Assembly (NCBI GenBank): GCA_023213315.1
Contig: JAKCPI010005171.1
Coordinates: 1-64,000, forward strand
DNA length: 64,000 nucleotides
Direction: 5' to 3'
DNA from: Euborellia annulipes
Lineage: Eukaryota; Arthropoda; Insecta; Dermaptera; Anisolabididae
Of this stretch, positions 1 to 10,774 are shown piece by piece. Below the pieces are notes generated by a model. That model saw only the letters and a list, made by a program, of their open reading frames with translations, ran no database searches and was not told the origin of the DNA. Each line of letters begins with the position of its first letter. Position 1 is the first letter of the stretch. The position numbers and the translations under genes are program-made.

Positions 1-135
1 CTAGGCCCATTTTGATTACACTGAAACATCGACAAATCGATAAATAAAAGAACAAAAATTATTTTATCTTCATTTTAAAACAAGATATTACTTTAATTTC
101 CAAAGAAAGCAACTTCTCTTTGCTTCCAAAAATAA

Positions 136-723
136 AAATCTGGTGTGACTGGTCGCACAGCACACAACTTTCTCTTACCTTCGGTGATCGAAAGTTGTGT
201 TCTGTGCTTGTCACACCAGATTTTTTTGTGTCGTCAAATATTAATATTTAGTTTCCGGCAATATTTGAAAATTCAAGATGTAAAATTTATAAGTATGAGA
301 AAATATTTATATTTTGTTACCGTGGCAAGCATTTCTCCTATCTTCCCTATGAAATACAGGAGTAAAGTGGTCTTCAGAAGATTTCAATGGCAAAATGAGA
401 ATATACATTTTAAAGAGCATCTAAAAAATAATTGATTTTTGAATTTAAAAAAAAATCGTTGGAGCGAATTTTGAGAAAATCAAAATGAGAAATTCATCAG
501 TAAAGTACTAGTAATCTTTGGCCGATTTTGTTCAAAAGCTTCGTGTCACGTCCCATGGGGGTGCCTAACTTAAATATAAAATTTCAACCTCCTAGCTCTT
601 TTCGTTCTTGAGATATTTTGTTCACAGACAGACCATGCCGGTGATTGGGTTCAGGGGAGCTCAAAGCATCCAATACTTTCTTTCTCTCTATATATTAACA
701 TATCTAGAGGTAAGAGAAAGTAA
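136..723 (+). mobile_element. F1 hairpin-bounded repeat, internally deleted
   Basis: Begins with the left hairpin of family F1 (TCTGGTGTGAC pairing with GTCACACCAGA about 80 bases on) and ends with the right hairpin (TACTTTCTC... GAGGTAAGAGAAAGTA). The body has the family landmarks: TTACCNTGGCAA, GTACTAGTA, and the CAGACAGACC microsatellite. About 100 bases between the microsatellite and the right hairpin are missing compared with 55919-56586. Non-autonomous: no protein is encoded, and the open frame here is repeat sequence that recurs in other copies. Confidence 0.85.
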
Positions 724-1160
724 AAATGGCATCATTTTTTTGTAATATTTTTTAGACATTACCTTGGGCTTTTATATTTAGTCTCTTCGGCATCTTAAGC
801 CCTATACGATACATATTATACAAATATGATACGGTATATTGGGATCCTACAGGCACATTTATTTAAACACTTAGGCTAGAAGCGTAGCCTACTCACATCA
901 TCATTAACTCTAGCAAATAACATTATTTTGACTTCAATATAACTTTATTTAAACAAACAGACAAACAAACTTGCCTTCATTAAATTAATTAGGTTCAAAT
1001 TGATCTTTTGAGGGAGAATTGTCAAAACTTCTATGTCAACTTACAAAAAAAAAAAAAATTCTATTTGTGTTAAATTTACTTAGAAATGTATATTTCATAT
1101 AAAATGTTTAATACATTACAGTATCATTAAAGGTCTTTTTAAGAAGAAACAAAGTGTTAC
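724..1160. other. AT-rich stretch, no gene seen
   Basis: No coding potential or RNA gene is recognised. The last ~100 bases (about 1060-1140, with a TTACAGTATCAT motif) resemble 55800-55876, so this part belongs to another low-definition interspersed repeat that lies next to F1 in both places. Confidence 0.5.
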
Positions 1161-1310
1161 TTTTTACTTTCTCTTACCTCTATATATATGTTAATATATA
1201 TAGAGAGAGAAAAGTATTGGATTCATGTCAAAAATTCGATGTCGAGATTTTGATGGATTTACACGTTTTGAGGTCCCCTGAATCCAAAAAAGTGGTTTTC
1301 GCGACATGGT

Positions 1311-1344
<34 letters not shown>

Positions 1345-1847
1345 CCTGTGAACAAAATATCTCAAGAAAAAAAAGAGCTAGGAGGTTGAAATTTTATATT
1401 TAAGTTAGGCACCCCCCATGGGACGTGACACGAAGCTTTTGAACAAAATCTACCAAAGAGTACTAGTACTTTACTGATGCACTTTTTCAGTTTTTTTCGA
1501 TTTTCTCTAAATTTGCTCCAACGATTTTTTTTTTAAATTCAAAAATCAATTATTTTTTAGATTCTTTTTAAAATCTATATTCTCATTTTGTCATTGAAAT
1601 CTTCTGAAGGCCACTTTACTCTTGTACTCCATAGAAAAGATAGGAGAAATGGTTGCCATGGTAACAAAATATAAATATTTTCCCATACTTATAAATTTTA
1701 TATCTTGAAAATCGAATGTACCCTACTGTCGGAAACTAAATACATGTAGACACAAAAAATCTGGTGTGACAAGCACAGAACACAACTTTCGATTACCGAA
1801 GGTAAGAGAAAGTTGTGTGCTGTGCGCCAGTCACACCAGATTTTTTC
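1161..1847 (-). mobile_element. F1 repeat, near full length
   Basis: Complete copy in reverse orientation: right hairpin end at 1161, GT/CT microsatellite near 1312-1345, and the left hairpin with its TTCGGTAATCG-type loop at about 1755-1847. It is one of the best full-length copies and defines the ~690-bp length. Both ends carry the same 13-base motif ACTTTCTCTTACC in inverted orientation. Confidence 0.9.
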
Positions 1848-2640
1848 TTTTGAAGAGCAGCGTATATTTATTATATCGATGACAACCGGGGGACGTTCCA
1901 CATGCTAGTTCTTCAGAGCCCACCACGTGAGTTTTCCCGCTATGGCCCCCCTCCCGCCCCGGCAAATATCCATTATCTTAAACATTTCTGTTGTCACGAG
2001 ACTTTCTTGTACTCAATTTCATTAATGAACGATGAACTTGATTCTGTCATTAGGCTAATAAAAAAAAAGCAAATTTCACTTGTTTATTTATTTATTTATT
2101 ATTCAGTCAACTAAAGGTCATTGCCAAATGACTCATTTGCAAGAGATTTTAATTATTTGTTTTTTCTGTTACTAAAAACCTAAAAATACCGGGAGGGTTT
2201 AATTCTCTCTCCTAGTGTGAGCTCTCGTGAATTTTCTTTAATAGAAACAAATTATCAAAAGAAACAGCTAGACAGGTAAATAAACATTTATATTCAATTA
2301 ATTTCAATTTAGATATGAAACAAAACTAATAGCACCTATGTGTTTTTTCTTTTTACTTTCTCTTACCTCCAGTGGCGTAGTGAGCTTAACTCGCGGGCAC
2401 AATAGCCTTTTAGCGCCCCCCCCCCATTAGAAAACCATATAATATTATATGTAAAATATACAAAATTATTATGGGGGCGGTATAACTCTCCGAAAGCAAA
2501 ATCTCGCCGAAAATCCGAAAAGTTCCAAAATAAAATATTTTTAAAAATATAGTGTGGCTGTCCCACCAGATTTGTTGTGTCGACATACATATATATAGTT
2601 TCCTTCGATATATTAGAAGATGTAATGAAGGGGCTCGTGC
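1848..2640. other. Intergenic DNA with F1 stubs
   Basis: No gene is supported. 2350-2367 is the outermost ~18 bases of an F1 right end; 2541-2620 is a worn left-half fragment of F1 (CCACCAGATTTGTTGTGTCGACAT). A C-rich patch near 2378-2426 (GTGGCGTAGTGAGC, then a C run) looks like one end of a further short terminal-repeat element. Confidence 0.5.
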
Positions 2641-2815
2641 CCTCGGGCTTGGTCTAGTGGCTAGAGCGCTGGACTTCTAAATCAAGGGTCAGGGGTTCGG
2701 ATGATTTTATTTAGGCCATTTTGATACCAAATGGTGTGATTTTGGATACCAAAAAGTGTGAATGAGAAAAAAATGTGAGTGTTTTTTTTATATATTAAAA
2801 AAAAAAAAATAGTAA
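2641..2815 (+). mobile_element. tRNA-derived SINE, shortened
   Basis: The head has a pol III A-box-like TGGTCTAGTGGC and a B-box-like GGGGTTCGGAT. The body follows with TTTATTTAGGCCATTTTGATACC, and the tail has GTGTGAATGAGAAAAAAATGTGAG plus an A/T run. It matches the fuller SINE at 52921-53201 in the same order but lacks part of the central body. It would have moved with LINE-supplied enzymes; no duplication is clear here. Confidence 0.75.
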
Positions 2816-2857
2816 AAATCCTCACATTATGCATTTAAAAAGGCAGAAATATGCATC

Positions 2858-3522
2858 AAAAATCTGGTGTGACTGGCGCACAGCACACAACTTCTCTTAC
2901 TTTCGGTAATCGAAAGTTGTGTTCTGTGCTTGTCACACCAGATTTTTTGTGTCGACATATATTTAGTTCCCGATAGTACGGAACATTTGAATTCAGATGT
3001 AAAATTTATAAGTGTGGGAAAATATTTATATTTTGTTACCATGGCAACCATTTTTCCTATCTTCCATATGAAATACAAGAGTAAAGTGGTCTTCAGAAGA
3101 TTTCAATTGCAAAATGAGAATATACATTTTAAAGAGCATCTAAAAAATAATTGATTTTTGAATTTAAAAAAAAATCGTTCGAGCAAATTTTGAGAAAATC
3201 AAAAAAAACTGAAAAAGTACATCAGTAAAGTACTAGTAATCTTTGGCCGATTTTGATTAAAAGCTTATTTTTCCGGTCCCGGGAGATGTTTAACTTAAAT
3301 ATAAAATTTCAACCTCGTTGCTCAATTCCTTCATGCTTAAAATTGAACACACCCACCCACCCACACACAGACAGACCATGTCGCGAAAACCACTTTTTTG
3401 GATTCAGGGGACCTCAAAACGTGAAGATCCATCAAAATCTCGACATCGAATTTTTGACATGAATCCAATACTTTCTCTCTCTATATATATTACATATATA
3501 CATAGGTAAGAGAAAGTAAAAA
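2858..3522 (+). mobile_element. F1 repeat, full length
   Basis: Left hairpin at 2860-2950, TTACCATGGCAACCATTT core, GTACTAGTAA, CCCAC/ACAGACAGACC microsatellite near 3348-3380, and right hairpin ending at about 3520. The apparent open frames inside are repeat sequence. Confidence 0.9.
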
Positions 3523-3526
3523 TATT

Positions 3527-3895
3527 CTGTGTGTGTGTGTGTGTGTTCAATTTTAAGTATTAATTAAATTAAAGGAATTAAGCTACGAAGTTGAAATTTT
3601 ATATTTAAGTTAGGCACCCCCCTAGGGCATGAAAATAAACTTTTAAACAAAATCGGCCAAAAACTACTAGTACTTTACTGATGTTAATTTTTCAGTTTTT
3701 TTCGATTTTCTCAAAATTCGCTTCAACGATTTTGATTAAAATTCAAAAATCAATTATTTTTTAGATGCTCTTTAAAATGTATATTTTCATTTTGCCATTG
3801 AAATCTTCTGAAGACCACTTTACTCTTGTATTTCATAGGAAAGTTAGGAGAATTGGTTGCCATGGTAACAAAATATAAATATATGATATACCCTT
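3527..3895 (-). mobile_element. F1 repeat, left end lost
   Basis: Starts in a (GT)n tract and runs through the F1 body in reverse as far as GGTAACAAAATATAAATAT, where it stops at unrelated sequence. It lies directly after the forward copy, giving a tail-to-tail pair. Confidence 0.75.
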
Positions 3896-3925
3896 GGTAT
3901 ACATGATGGGCTGTTCAATGAAATA

Positions 3926-4275
3926 AGAAAATCTGGTGTCATGGTCGCACAGCACACAACTTTCTCTTACCCTTCGGTAAGAGAAAGTTGCGCACTGTGC
4001 TGGTCACACCAGATTTTTTGTGTCGAGATATATTTAGTTTCCCATAGCACCTTAGTTTCAAACTTGCATTTTGTTACTTGAAATAAACTATGGTTATTTT
4101 TTAAAATTTTAATCTCATATTTGGACATTTTATACACAATAGAGAATCCTAAATAAATGCAAAATTTCATAAGAATTGCAAAATATTTTTTAAAATGTGT
4201 AGAAAGTTCCAAAGGGGACCCCTTTTGGAACGAACATGCAAATCCCCATATGGGGATTTAACATTGGCTCTAATG
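3926..4275 (+). mobile_element. Family B repeat (F1-like left hairpin, different body)
   Basis: The left hairpin (TCTGGTGTCATGG...GGTCACACCAGA, with inner stem CTTTCTCTTACCCTTCGG) is shared with F1. The body is different: TTTCCCATAGCACCTTAG, AAACTATGGTTATTTTT, TTGGACATTTTATACAC. The same body occurs at 24945-25240 and 52443-52815, so it is a separate subfamily that shares or captured the F1 end. Confidence 0.8.
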
Positions 4276-4362
4276 AAGGAAGAGCCGGAAAATGAATTTG
4301 AAAAATCTGAAATACATCAGTAAAGTGTACAGTGAGGGACAATATTAAGTCCCACCAAGGGC

Positions 4363-4557
4363 GGATCCAGAGGTGTTTCTCCGGGAAGGGGGGAGAATCT
4401 GGTGTGACTGGTCACACAGCACACAATTTTTTCTTAATTTCCGTAATTTAAAGGTGCATTCTGTACTTGTTTGCCAGAATATAAAAACAAATCAAATTTT
4501 TAAGTATTAATATTTAAAATTTTACATTAACCCCCCCTTGTATTTGCCCTTGAGCCC
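4363..4557. mobile_element. Nested fragment with AGGGCGGATCCAG end
   Basis: Begins AAGGGCGGATCCAG, passes through an F1-like left-hairpin remnant (TCTGGTGTGACTGGTCAC) and ends near a C-run with TTGTATTTGCCCTTG. A similar arrangement occurs at 63535-63690, ending TTTGTATCCGCC. This is probably a short terminal-inverted-repeat element inside the family C MITE. Confidence 0.5.
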
Positions 4558-4591
4558 CACCCACGCGTTTTTTACTTCTGATTATTTCTAG

Positions 4592-4947
4592 GGTCCGACC
4601 GAAACAAGATTTTCAGCCGAAACCGAATATTCGGCCTCAACCTTAGTTTCGGCCGAAACCGTAACCGAAACCGAAACTTGTATTTCCTCTAAAAAAAATT
4701 TATATATTTTTTTTTTTTTGAAATTTTTTCCCCTCTGTGAAAATCATTTTACCATTTTTTTAGGGAGACAAAAATTTTTTCTCCTTTAAATGCAAATCAT
4801 TTGACCTTTTTTTTTTAAGAGTCAAGTTTCGGCCGGCCGAAAGTTTCGGCTACTTTTTGGCCGAAACCGAAACTACGGCCGAAACCATGATTTTTGGCCG
4901 AAACTGGCCGAAACCGTAACCGAAACCGAATATTCGGTCGGTTCCTA
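4592..4947. repeat. CCGAAAC/TTTCGGC palindromic repeat block
   Basis: Dense array of CCGAAAC and its complement, with many local palindromes (TTTCGGCCGAAA). The outer parts, GGTCCGACCGAAAC and CGGTCGGTTCC, are inverted relative to each other, so the block is itself a loose terminal-inverted-repeat unit. Two T-rich spacers separate the clusters. Confidence 0.7.
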
Positions 4948-5149
4948 ATTATTTCATTGTTTTTATAAAAGAAAATGAAAATCTTTATTGGAAATTTTCT
5001 AGGTTTGAACCATGAAAGTTTCCATTAAAAAATATATAATATTTTTTTTAAAAACAATGAAATAATTACAAGTAGAAAACGCATGGGTGGGACTTGATAG
5101 TGACCCTCATTGTACTTCAAACAATTTTCACGAAAGTTTTACTTATATA

Positions 5150-5265
5150 TTTTTTAAAGAGCATCTAAAAAATAGTTGATTTATGAATTTTAATCAAAAT
5201 CGTTAGTGCCGAAAAAAACTGAAAAAGTACTTCAGTAAAATACACTAGTACTCTTTGGCTGTTAT
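5150..5265 (+). repeat. F1 internal fragment
   Basis: Matches the F1 interior only (AAGAGCATCTAAAAAATA through ACACTAGTACTCTTTGG). Neither terminal hairpin is present. Confidence 0.7.
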
Positions 5266-6352
5266 TTTTTTCTGGCAAACTCTTTTGATAGCAATAGTCC
5301 TAAGTTATCCCTGGATTGCTGCCATTTCATCCTCCACATAGTCGAAATTATTTTATAATTAAAATTAATTTCATTTGTAGTAGGTATTTACAGTCGATAT
5401 ATTATTTCATTAACCGTATGACATTGATATAAGAGACAAGAAGGTTTTTAAATAAGAGGACAGAGAGCAAAGGATTTCTCTCTCTATTACTAAACCCCGG
5501 GTGACTAATTTCAGTTTTTGTTTCTCTCCTTTGATGGGTTATCAAACTAATTAGACAAAGTTTGGTCTAATTAATAGAAAGGACACCAACTTTGTAAAAC
5601 TTGCTTCTATCTACCACCACCATAACTACGTAATAAAAAATCTGGCGTGATTAAGAGCACATGCCACTAAAATAAAAAAAAAGTTTTTCTCTATGTGTGG
5701 GCGTATATGTGTTACAAATTATAAATGAGAAGATTTTAAATAGAGATTCAAATTACGTAAAAAAAATATATATATATTTTCAACACTTGTCATAATAAAA
5801 TTTCATTTAATGAAATAAAAAATTGTTTTTGGCTTCAAATGCGTCAGAGGTATAGAATTAATTGTTTTTTTAATTTAATTAGAATTAATTTTATTTTAAA
5901 AGACTAAATCATCTCGACTTTAGAGAGAGAGAGAGGGGGGGGGGCGTATTTATATACGCTCTACAGCCCTGCTTTTTCAAGACAGACAGGTTAACTCATC
6001 TCATGCTTTCAATTGCTAATTAGAAAAAAAATAAATCTCACAATTAATATTTTATAAAAATTGATATAAATTAAAAATTTCACTTTTATATTATAAAGAT
6101 GGAGGAAGGGAACAGAACCAGTCCCGTCAGGGACTGATTTTTGGGGGAGTAGGGAGGTGAAGGGCCTCTCACTTCCAACAATGGAACCGGGTTGATGGCA
6201 ATTTAAGCTAGATACCGGTATTTGGGGTTGGTGCGTGCCTCCGTGCACGATGCACCAGGGGTAAATAAACGGGGAATGATTTTTTTTGTAGGCTATTGAG
6301 GGTTTTTATGTCATAATTTAGGCTTTTCCCTCAAATAAAAAAAAAATATATA
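5266..6352. other. AT-rich non-genic stretch
   Basis: No gene is seen. A (GA)n run followed by a G run sits at about 5922-5945. Near 6190-6275 a segment with CGTGCACGA and GGGGTAAATAAACGGGGA resembles the end of the repeat at 42815-43163, so a worn copy of that family is likely here. Confidence 0.5.
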
Positions 6353-6981
6353 CAGGGTGTCCGGTAAAGAATGGATAACCTTGAAATGTCTTATAGTATA
6401 ACTTATGGCCGTTCAGAAAAAAAATTGAAACAAAATATATCATAAGTAGTACCTAAGATATGATTTTTTTAAAAGAAAGGTCTAATTTTTTTACCTTGTT
6501 TTACTTTTATGAACACTACGATCAGAAATGAATGGATTCCATCGGTTTGTTGTTATTTTATTATTATACACGAACTATGCTAATAGATAAACAGTGAATA
6601 GTATGACTAGCTATTGCACTTTTTTATTAAAAAATTAGCAAATTCCAATAAAATAGCCAGGTGGTCGTTTTAACACTGATTTTAATTATTTTAATTTGCT
6701 AATTTTTTAATAAAAAAGTGCAATAGCTAGTCATATTATTCACTGTTTATCTATTAGCATAGTTCGTGTATAATAATAAAATAACAACAAACCGATGGAA
6801 TCCATTCATTTCTGATCGTAGTGTTCATAAAAGTAAAACAAGGTAAAAAAATTAGACCTTTCTTTTAAAAAAATCATATCTTAGGTACTACTTATGATAT
6901 ATTTTTTTTCAATTTTTTTTCTGAACGGCCATAAGTTATACTATAAGACATTTCAAGGTTATCCATTCTTTACCGGACACC

Positions 6982-6984
<3 letters not shown>
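6353..6984. mobile_element. Foldback mariner-type MITE
   Basis: Two arms of about 292 bases (6353-6644 and 6693-6984) are near-identical inverted copies around a 48-base centre. The ends read CAGGGTGTCCGGTAAAG and are flanked by TA on both sides, as for Tc1/mariner insertions. No protein is encoded. The whole unit could fold into one long hairpin. Confidence 0.9.

Positions 6985-7018
<34 letters not shown>
6985..7018. repeat. (TA)n microsatellite
   Basis: Run of TA dinucleotides directly beside the foldback element. It probably grew from the TA target site. Confidence 0.9.
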
Positions 7019-7022
<4 letters not shown>

Positions 7023-7144
7023 AATAATAATGTTAATTAGTTGGCTATCTGTTTACATATTGTGACGTTTGTTGTGACCTTCTCACTAACCTGTCATCAC
7101 ACAAAATCCTTTCAAGTGAATTGAATTGATTTTTTTTTTCATAA

Positions 7145-7710
7145 TCTATATATATAAAAATGAAATGGGAAAAATGTATGTATGTATGTAAATATGTATG
7201 TATATGTTCTATAGAAATCCACAATTTTCAATGAATCCATTTGAAATTAAGTACACATATAGTACATGGACCAGGGAGTAACGTAGTAATAATTTGAATC
7301 TCTTAAATATTTTGGAAAATTAATTATAATCAAATTTCTTCAATATGGGAACACAAAATCAACAAGTTGGCTAGAAATTAGAGAGCGTCCTTTATGCTGT
7401 GTGAACCAGCTTCCTACCTGACTATGGGCTGGGGGTGGGGGCTACGCAGCAGTTGAAAAGCGAAGAGAGGACGCAGGTGACTGACCCTTTAAACAGTCAT
7501 AAACAGACCCTTTTGTGCTGTGCCCAATCGGTCAAAGTGGTTTCATGTGTCGCGTGAATATAAGATACTTCCTTAACATCTTAACACTTGCATTGCAACA
7601 AGAAATATCCCAAATCGGGAATAAACTTGCTCGCCGAAGGCGAGCAAGGTCCAGGGGGCGCAGCCCCCTGGCTAGGCGGAAAGCCCGCCGAAGGCGGGCT
7701 TTGCGACTAT
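7145..7710 (+). mobile_element. Non-autonomous Helitron
   Basis: Starts TCTATATATATAAAAATG after an A. It ends with stacked GC-rich hairpins (GCTCGCCGAAGGCGAGC, CCAGGGGGCGCAGCCCC, then GCCCGCCGAAGGCGGGC) followed by CTAT. Sister copies at 17449-17965 and 28509-29071 end in CTAG before a T. A 5' TC, a 3' hairpin, a CTRR end and insertion between A and T are the Helitron hallmarks. No Rep/helicase is present. A (GTAT)n tract lies near the 5' end. Confidence 0.88.
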
Positions 7711-8285
7711 ATATATATAATATTTCAATATTGGCAGAAGAAGAAGAAAATGGAATTTCCACAGACAGACAGACCAATTGAGATTTTCTCTATTAACGGC
7801 AAGGACAGAGAGATTCCATTAAATGATCAAAATATTGATTTTTTTTTTGCTTCTTAATAGAAAATAACGTCTTCTATTTTTGTTATCTCAAATAAAAATA
7901 AATATTTTTCTGCAATCACCGGTGAGGTTGGATTGATTTTGTCAAGAGACATACGTAGGTAGCCTCAATCGGATTTTTTTTTTTTTATTTAATATCTACT
8001 TGAAAATTGGTATTGAGTTGGCGTTATTATCAAATGATTTTTCTATTGGAGGGTTTTTTTTTTCAGTCTTACAATTTAGTTTAGTTCACACTTATTTGAT
8101 TTGTAAAATTAAGAATAATTGTTTATGAACGATAGAGTAAGTTGGAGTAACGAAATGCGGCCCCCTTAATCAGGGCCTTTCCTAATACTTTTGGCTCCCC
8201 GTGCAAAAAAATTTGGTGTCCCCCTTCTTTCCTAACCAGCCCTCAATATATATATAGGTTAAAGTGGCTGTATCGATGGGACGTA
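7711..8285. other. Non-genic DNA
   Basis: AT-rich with homopolymer runs. 7741-7860 contains an ACAGACAGACAGACC tract like those of F1 but without its flanks. A CCCC-rich patch at 8160-8235 may be one end of a hAT-like or C-rich element. No gene is seen. Confidence 0.45.
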
Positions 8286-9123
8286 CAGTGAGGGTCAATA
8301 TTAAGTCCCACCCATGCATTTTCTACTTGTGATTATTTCAATGTTTTTAAAAAATATTAGGTATATACTGTATTTTTTAATGATAACTTTCATGGTTCAA
8401 ACCTAGAAAATTTCCACAGCACACAACTTTCTCTTACCTTCGGTAATCGATAGTTGTGTACTGTGCTTGTCTCACCAGATTTTTTGTGTCGACATGTATT
8501 TAGTTTCCGACAGTACGGTACATTCGATTTTAAAGATGTAAAATTTATAAGTATGGGAAAATATTTATATTTTGTTACCATGGCAACCATTTCTCCTATC
8601 TTTTCTATGGAGTACAAGAGTAAAGTCTTCAGAAGTCTTCAGAAGATTTCAATCACAAAATGAGAATATACATTTTAAAGAGAATCTAAAAAATAATTGA
8701 TTTTTGAATTAAAAAAAAATCTTTGGAGCAAATTTAGAGAAAATCGAAAATAACTGAAAAAGTGCATCAGTAAAGTCCTAGTACTATTTGGCCGATTTTG
8801 CTCAAAAGCTTCGTGTCAGGTCCCATGGGGGTGCCTAACTTTAATATAAAATTTCAACTTGCTAGTTCTTTTTGATTCGTTGAGATATTTTGTTCACACA
8901 CACACAGACAGACAGACCATGTCGCGAAAACCACTTTTTTGGATTCAGGGGACCTCAAAACGTGTATATCCATCAAAATCTCGACATCGAATTTTTGACA
9001 TGAATCCAATACTTTCTCTCTCTATATATATTAACATATATATAGAGGTAAGAGAAAGTAAAAAACAATGATATTATCACATGTAAAAATCGCATGGGTT
9101 GGACTTAATATTGACCCTCAGTG
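8286..9123. mobile_element. TA-flanked MITE, family C, with F1 inside
   Basis: Ends are inverted repeats of about 32 bases beginning CAGTGAGGGTCAATATTAAG, flanked by TA at 8284-8285 and 9124-9125. It is the second copy of the element at 4330-5112. Its interior is interrupted by a complete F1 element, so this MITE landed before that F1 did. Confidence 0.88.
8418..9062 (+). mobile_element. F1 repeat inside a family C MITE
   Basis: Near-complete F1. Only the outer arm of the left hairpin (the TCTGGTGTGAC side) is missing, so it begins at CAGCACACAACTTTCTC. The body, the CACACACAGACAGACAGACC microsatellite and the right hairpin are intact, ending at about 9060. Confidence 0.85.
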
Positions 9124-9170
9124 TAGGTTCCACACTTTTGTTTCTAGGACCACCAATCCAGTGGTACTTT

Positions 9171-9800
9171 GGGGTCGTTCAAGTATTACGTAACGCAATT
9201 TTTGAAGATTTTTGATCCCCTCCCCTCCATGTAAGGCGCCGTAACATTTTTCTGGACCCCCCCCCATATCCCCCCTAGACGTTACGTAACGTCCAAGTGG
9301 CCATTTTGATCTAAAAGTCACAATTATGTTGCGCAAAGTACCGGAAAGTCGCTAAAATACCTTTGTTATTGTTTTAATCACGTTTGCGGTAATAATAAAT
9401 AAAAAATTGCCCAATGGCTGGAAGGGGCAAATAAAAAAAATAAATAAATAAAAAATCTGGTGTGACCTATTGCACAGCCTTCCCCTTGCCCCCTTCTGAA
9501 GGATGCCAGGGGGGGGGGACAATGTACCTTTCCCCCCTACCCCAGTGTCGGCCTCTATGAACTTAGAAGAACAAAATAATAATAAATAAGGCGTACTATA
9601 CAATAAAGGAATTTCCCGTTAAATATAAACGAAAAGGGTTACCAACTTCAATTTCGTCGTATTTTATTTAAATAGAAAAAAAGTTACGTAACGCGTTGTT
9701 CAACCTCCCCCCCCCACTCTCCCCTCTGTAACACATGGTAAGATTTTACGAGACCCCCCCCTCCCCCCCAAATTGCGTTGCGTAATACTTGAACGTCCCC
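9171..9800. mobile_element. Terminal-inverted-repeat element (GGGGTCGTTCAAG ends)
   Basis: Ends are about 30-base inverted repeats starting GGGGTCGTTCAAGTATTACG, flanked by TTT on both sides, a 3-base duplication. A second internal pair (GTTACGTAACG) gives a nested foldback. The 3-base duplication and G-run start recall Harbinger-type MITEs, but assignment is uncertain. Inside are an F1 hairpin scrap (9455-9475) and a worn GGATGCCAGGGGG segment like that of 36266-36656. Confidence 0.75.
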
Positions 9801-10446
9801 TTTGGCATTGCAACATCCCTTCTCTGCTGCCAAGCCCTTCGGTCTACTAAATGGCCTGAGATGTGGAAATTGTATTTTTATTTTTATGAATTACACATGT
9901 CCTTTTACAGGTGGTTTTTTTTTACTTGGCCGGTTTGTTGACGGATGTTAGGTCACGTGTAAATAATGTAATTTTATTTTTGTTTTACAATTTTTGAAAC
10001 GCCACGGCGAAAGCCTTCTTCAGAACCAGGAGTACAATTTACACAGATATTATATTCTGAGAGAATTTTGCCTTTCTAATGTTGTTTGATATATTTGAAG
10101 TAGAATGCTTAAAAAGTTTGTTCATTTCAAATGATTGAATTTTCGACTTTAAACAAACAAGGGAGCCTGGACTCACCTGCGCCCATTGGATTAAAGCCAA
10201 AACAAACACAAAATCCCCCCCCCACCACACACTACCATAAAATAACAAATCGATTTGCTAGGGAATTAAAAAAATCCATTTTTTTAGAATTCTAGTTACT
10301 TTCTTTCGATATGTAACAAATTTTGTTTTAATATTTAAAAAAATAGCCAACAAAATTGCAAAACATTTTTATAGTGTAAAAAGATTTTTAAAAAAAATTC
10401 TTTTTTCACTATCTCGACTGTTGCGCATTAACAGTTTCGGCATCAT
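9801..10446. other. Non-genic DNA
   Basis: No gene is found. At 9995-10030 the minus strand reads CTGAAGAAGGC, a small hairpin, then GCC, a weak relative of the hammerhead-like motif described elsewhere. The rest is AT-rich. Confidence 0.4.
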
Positions 10447-10667
10447 AGGCGTAGCCAGGGGGGGGGTTCAAACCCCCCATGGGACCCAAGTCATGACTAG
10501 ATATTTAATACAAATTAGATTTCATATAGGGTAAAAGAAAGTTAAATATAATAATTTACTCTAGCTAAAAAAAAAAACCAAAATGATTTATAAATACCCT
10601 AAAATAATCTTAAATTTTTGAAAAAAATTCTTGATCCCCCCCCATCAAAAATTTCTGGCTACGCCAA
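10447..10667. mobile_element. Short MITE with GGCGTAGCCAG ends
   Basis: Inverted ends GGCGTAGCCAG followed by a G run, and a C run followed by CTGGCTACGCC, enclose about 200 AT-rich bases. No coding content. The target duplication is not clear to me, so the superfamily is left open. Confidence 0.7.
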
Positions 10668-10774
10668 TGCTCGGCATTATTGTCATCTTCAGGTCTGTTA
10701 TTAAATGAATTAGTAGACAAAAGTTATACAATCCAAAAGAAAGATTTTTTTTGTAAAATCTTCCACTGTTTTAA

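Larger units (their letters stand above)
4330..5112. mobile_element. TA-flanked MITE, family C
   Basis: The ends are inverted repeats of about 27 bases starting CAGTGAGGGACAATATTAAG, flanked by TA at 4328-4329 and 5113-5114. This is the target duplication of Tc1/mariner-type transposons. No transposase is encoded. Its inner parts are largely other repeats (a C-rich-ended piece and the CCGAAAC block). A second copy lies at 8286-9123. Confidence 0.85.

Noticed and set aside
7588..7857. Arginine/alanine-rich frames over the Helitron end
   Set aside because: Produced by GC-rich hairpins at the Helitron 3' end; the frame is not kept in the other copies.
9995..10030. Further hammerhead-like motif
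   Set aside because: CTGAAGAAGGC and GCC pair, but GAAAC is absent and the stem is only three bases; too weak to count.
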